Source: MPNP01 sp965116235 (GTDB lineage: Bacteria; Pseudomonadota; Alphaproteobacteria; Rhodobacterales; Rhodobacteraceae). Taken from it: 64,000 nucleotides of DNA. The stretch lies in contig OZ220496.1 in NCBI GenBank assembly GCA_965116235.1, positions 1,364,001 through 1,428,000 of the forward strand, read 5' to 3'. The position numbers and the translations under genes are program-made. Of the stretch, positions 63,064 to 64,000 are shown one piece after another. The notes under the pieces were generated by a model, which was given only the letters and a program-made list of their open reading frames with translations, had not been told where the DNA came from and ran no database searches. The first letter of the stretch is position 1. The number at the start of each line of letters is the position of its first letter.

Positions 63064-64000
63064 ATGGGATATAAGCTAGTTGTAGCCGGGGCTACAGGCA
63101 ATGTCGGCCGGGAGATGCTGAACATACTGTCTGAGCGGGAGTTTCCAATTGATGAAATTGCCCCCCTGGCCTCGAGTCGTTCTGTCGGAGAATCAGTCGA
63201 TTTTGGCAATGTTCAGCTCGGGGTGCAGGATCTGGATCAGTTCGATTTTGACGGCTGGGACATGGCTTTGTTTGCTGTTGGTTCGACGGCGACAGAACTG
63301 TACGCCCCGAGAGCGGCCGAAGCCGGCTGCGTAGTCATTGACAACTCTTCCCTGTACCGCTACGATCCGGATATTCCCTTGATTGTACCGGAAGTCAACC
63401 CTGATGCAATTGAGGACTATGCAGCTCGAAATATCATTGCCAATCCCAACTGTTCGACGGCACAAATGGTCGTGGCCCTCAAACCGTTGCATGACCGTGC
63501 CACAATCAAGCGAGTGGTGGTGTCGACTTATCAGTCGGTCTCAGGTTCTGGCAAGGCCGCAATGGATGAATTGTGGGATCAGACGCGATCGCTGTTCACT
63601 CCAGGAGAAACGGTTGAACCCAAGGTCTATCCGACTCGGATAGCCTTCAATGTCATTCCCCACATTGATCGATTTATGGAAGACGGCTATACGCGCGAAG
63701 AGTGGAAGATGGCTGTCGAGACGCAGAAGATCGTTGATTCGGCCATTCAGGTAACGGCAACCTGCGTGCGGGTTCCGGTTTTCATTGGTCACTCCGAGGC
63801 TGTCTCGGTTGAGTTTGAGACTCATGTCACGGCCGATGATGCACGAGAGCTGTTGCGGGTTTCACCGGGATTGATGGTCGTTGACGAGCACAAGGATGGC
63901 GGGTATGTTACTCCGAACGATTGCATTGGAGAGTATGCTACGTACATAAGTCGCATTCGCCAGGACAAGACAGTTCCGAATGGTTTGAGTTTTTGGTGTG
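63064..64000 (+). CDS. asd: aspartate-semialdehyde dehydrogenase, truncated by the window end
   Basis: NADP-dependent reduction of aspartyl phosphate to the semialdehyde, leading to lysine, threonine, methionine and diaminopimelate. The N-terminal VVAGATGNVGREMLNIL nucleotide-binding turn, the DNSSLYRYDPDIPLIVPEVN stretch and the catalytic cysteine in NPNCSTAQM are intact. The frame starts at ATG 63064 and is still open at the last base, so about 312 of an expected 340 residues are visible. It marks the right end of the accessory island. Confidence 0.95.
   Translation, partial: MGYKLVVAGATGNVGREMLNILSEREFPIDEIAPLASSRSVGESVDFGNVQLGVQDLDQFDFDGWDMALFAVGSTATELYAPRAAEAGCVVIDNSSLYRYDPDIPLIVPEVNPDAIEDYAARNIIANPNCSTAQMVVALKPLHDRATIKRVVVSTYQSVSGSGKAAMDELWDQTRSLFTPGETVEPKVYPTRIAFNVIPHIDRFMEDGYTREEWKMAVETQKIVDSAIQVTATCVRVPVFIGHSEAVSVEFETHVTADDARELLRVSPGLMVVDEHKDGGYVTPNDCIGEYATYISRIRQDKTVPNGLSFWC

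Overview
The window looks like an alphaproteobacterial chromosome of moderate GC. The pointers are a complex I NDUFA9-like subunit, gltD-gltB order, a phasin, an IalB-type periplasmic protein, queG beside a glutathione S-transferase, and scattered leuCD, leuB and asd. No 16S gene is present, so I do not go below class.

Layout. 0-7.4 kb: end of an NDUFA9-like gene, uppP, gltDB. 8.0-11.2 kb: a large autotransporter under an unusual poly-G module. 12-16.5 kb: a SoeABC/DMSO-reductase-type molybdoenzyme operon. 16.6-22 kb: phasin, GST, queG, a nucleotide-sugar-epimerase-like protein, two small envelope proteins and a CAP lipoprotein. 22.1-25.9 kb: a block bracketed by 101-bp direct repeats, holding a porin-like gene with the same poly-G module and a decayed phage portal gene. 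25.9-28.1 kb: a ParA-like ATPase and a Schlafen/AlbA_2 protein in one overlapping operon. 28.5-33.1 kb: L,D-transpeptidase, rlmN, IalB-like, leuC, leuD. 33.2-43.9 kb: one long minus-strand operon with two TRAP transporters (DctPQM and TAXI type), a D-amino-acid-dehydrogenase-like flavoprotein and a ThDP enzyme, facing a racemase-family gene. 44-51.7 kb: leuB, tRNA-Pro, RidA, a frameshifted XRE-ImmA/DUF4411 pair, and a polar amino acid ABC transporter. 51.8-55.5 kb: an IS630-family element interrupted by a GC-rich IS4-family element whose transposase carries a DruA-like domain. 55.55-63 kb: tRNA-Ala followed by a decaying accessory island (broken nuclease-like gene, broken DUF2188, methyltransferase, Fic, ADP-ribosylglycohydrolase, HEPN protein), then the start of asd.

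The strongest signal is a composite module found at two unrelated surface-protein genes. Each has an 18-bp inverted repeat, 36-37 bp, a TTGCAA -35-like box, 7 bp, a G9 tract where a promoter spacer would be, 52-53 bp, a start codon, and then a second G tract (G9 or G10) about 62-65 bp inside the signal-peptide region. In this assembly both second tracts put the signal peptide out of frame with the rest of the protein, and a change of one G restores each frame. This predicts two-level phase variation (promoter spacing and reading frame) of an autotransporter and a porin-like protein. Other frameshifts and homopolymers (a C10 tract after the phasin, an A7 tract in XRE-ImmA) suggest homopolymer slippage matters here, although sequencing error must be excluded.
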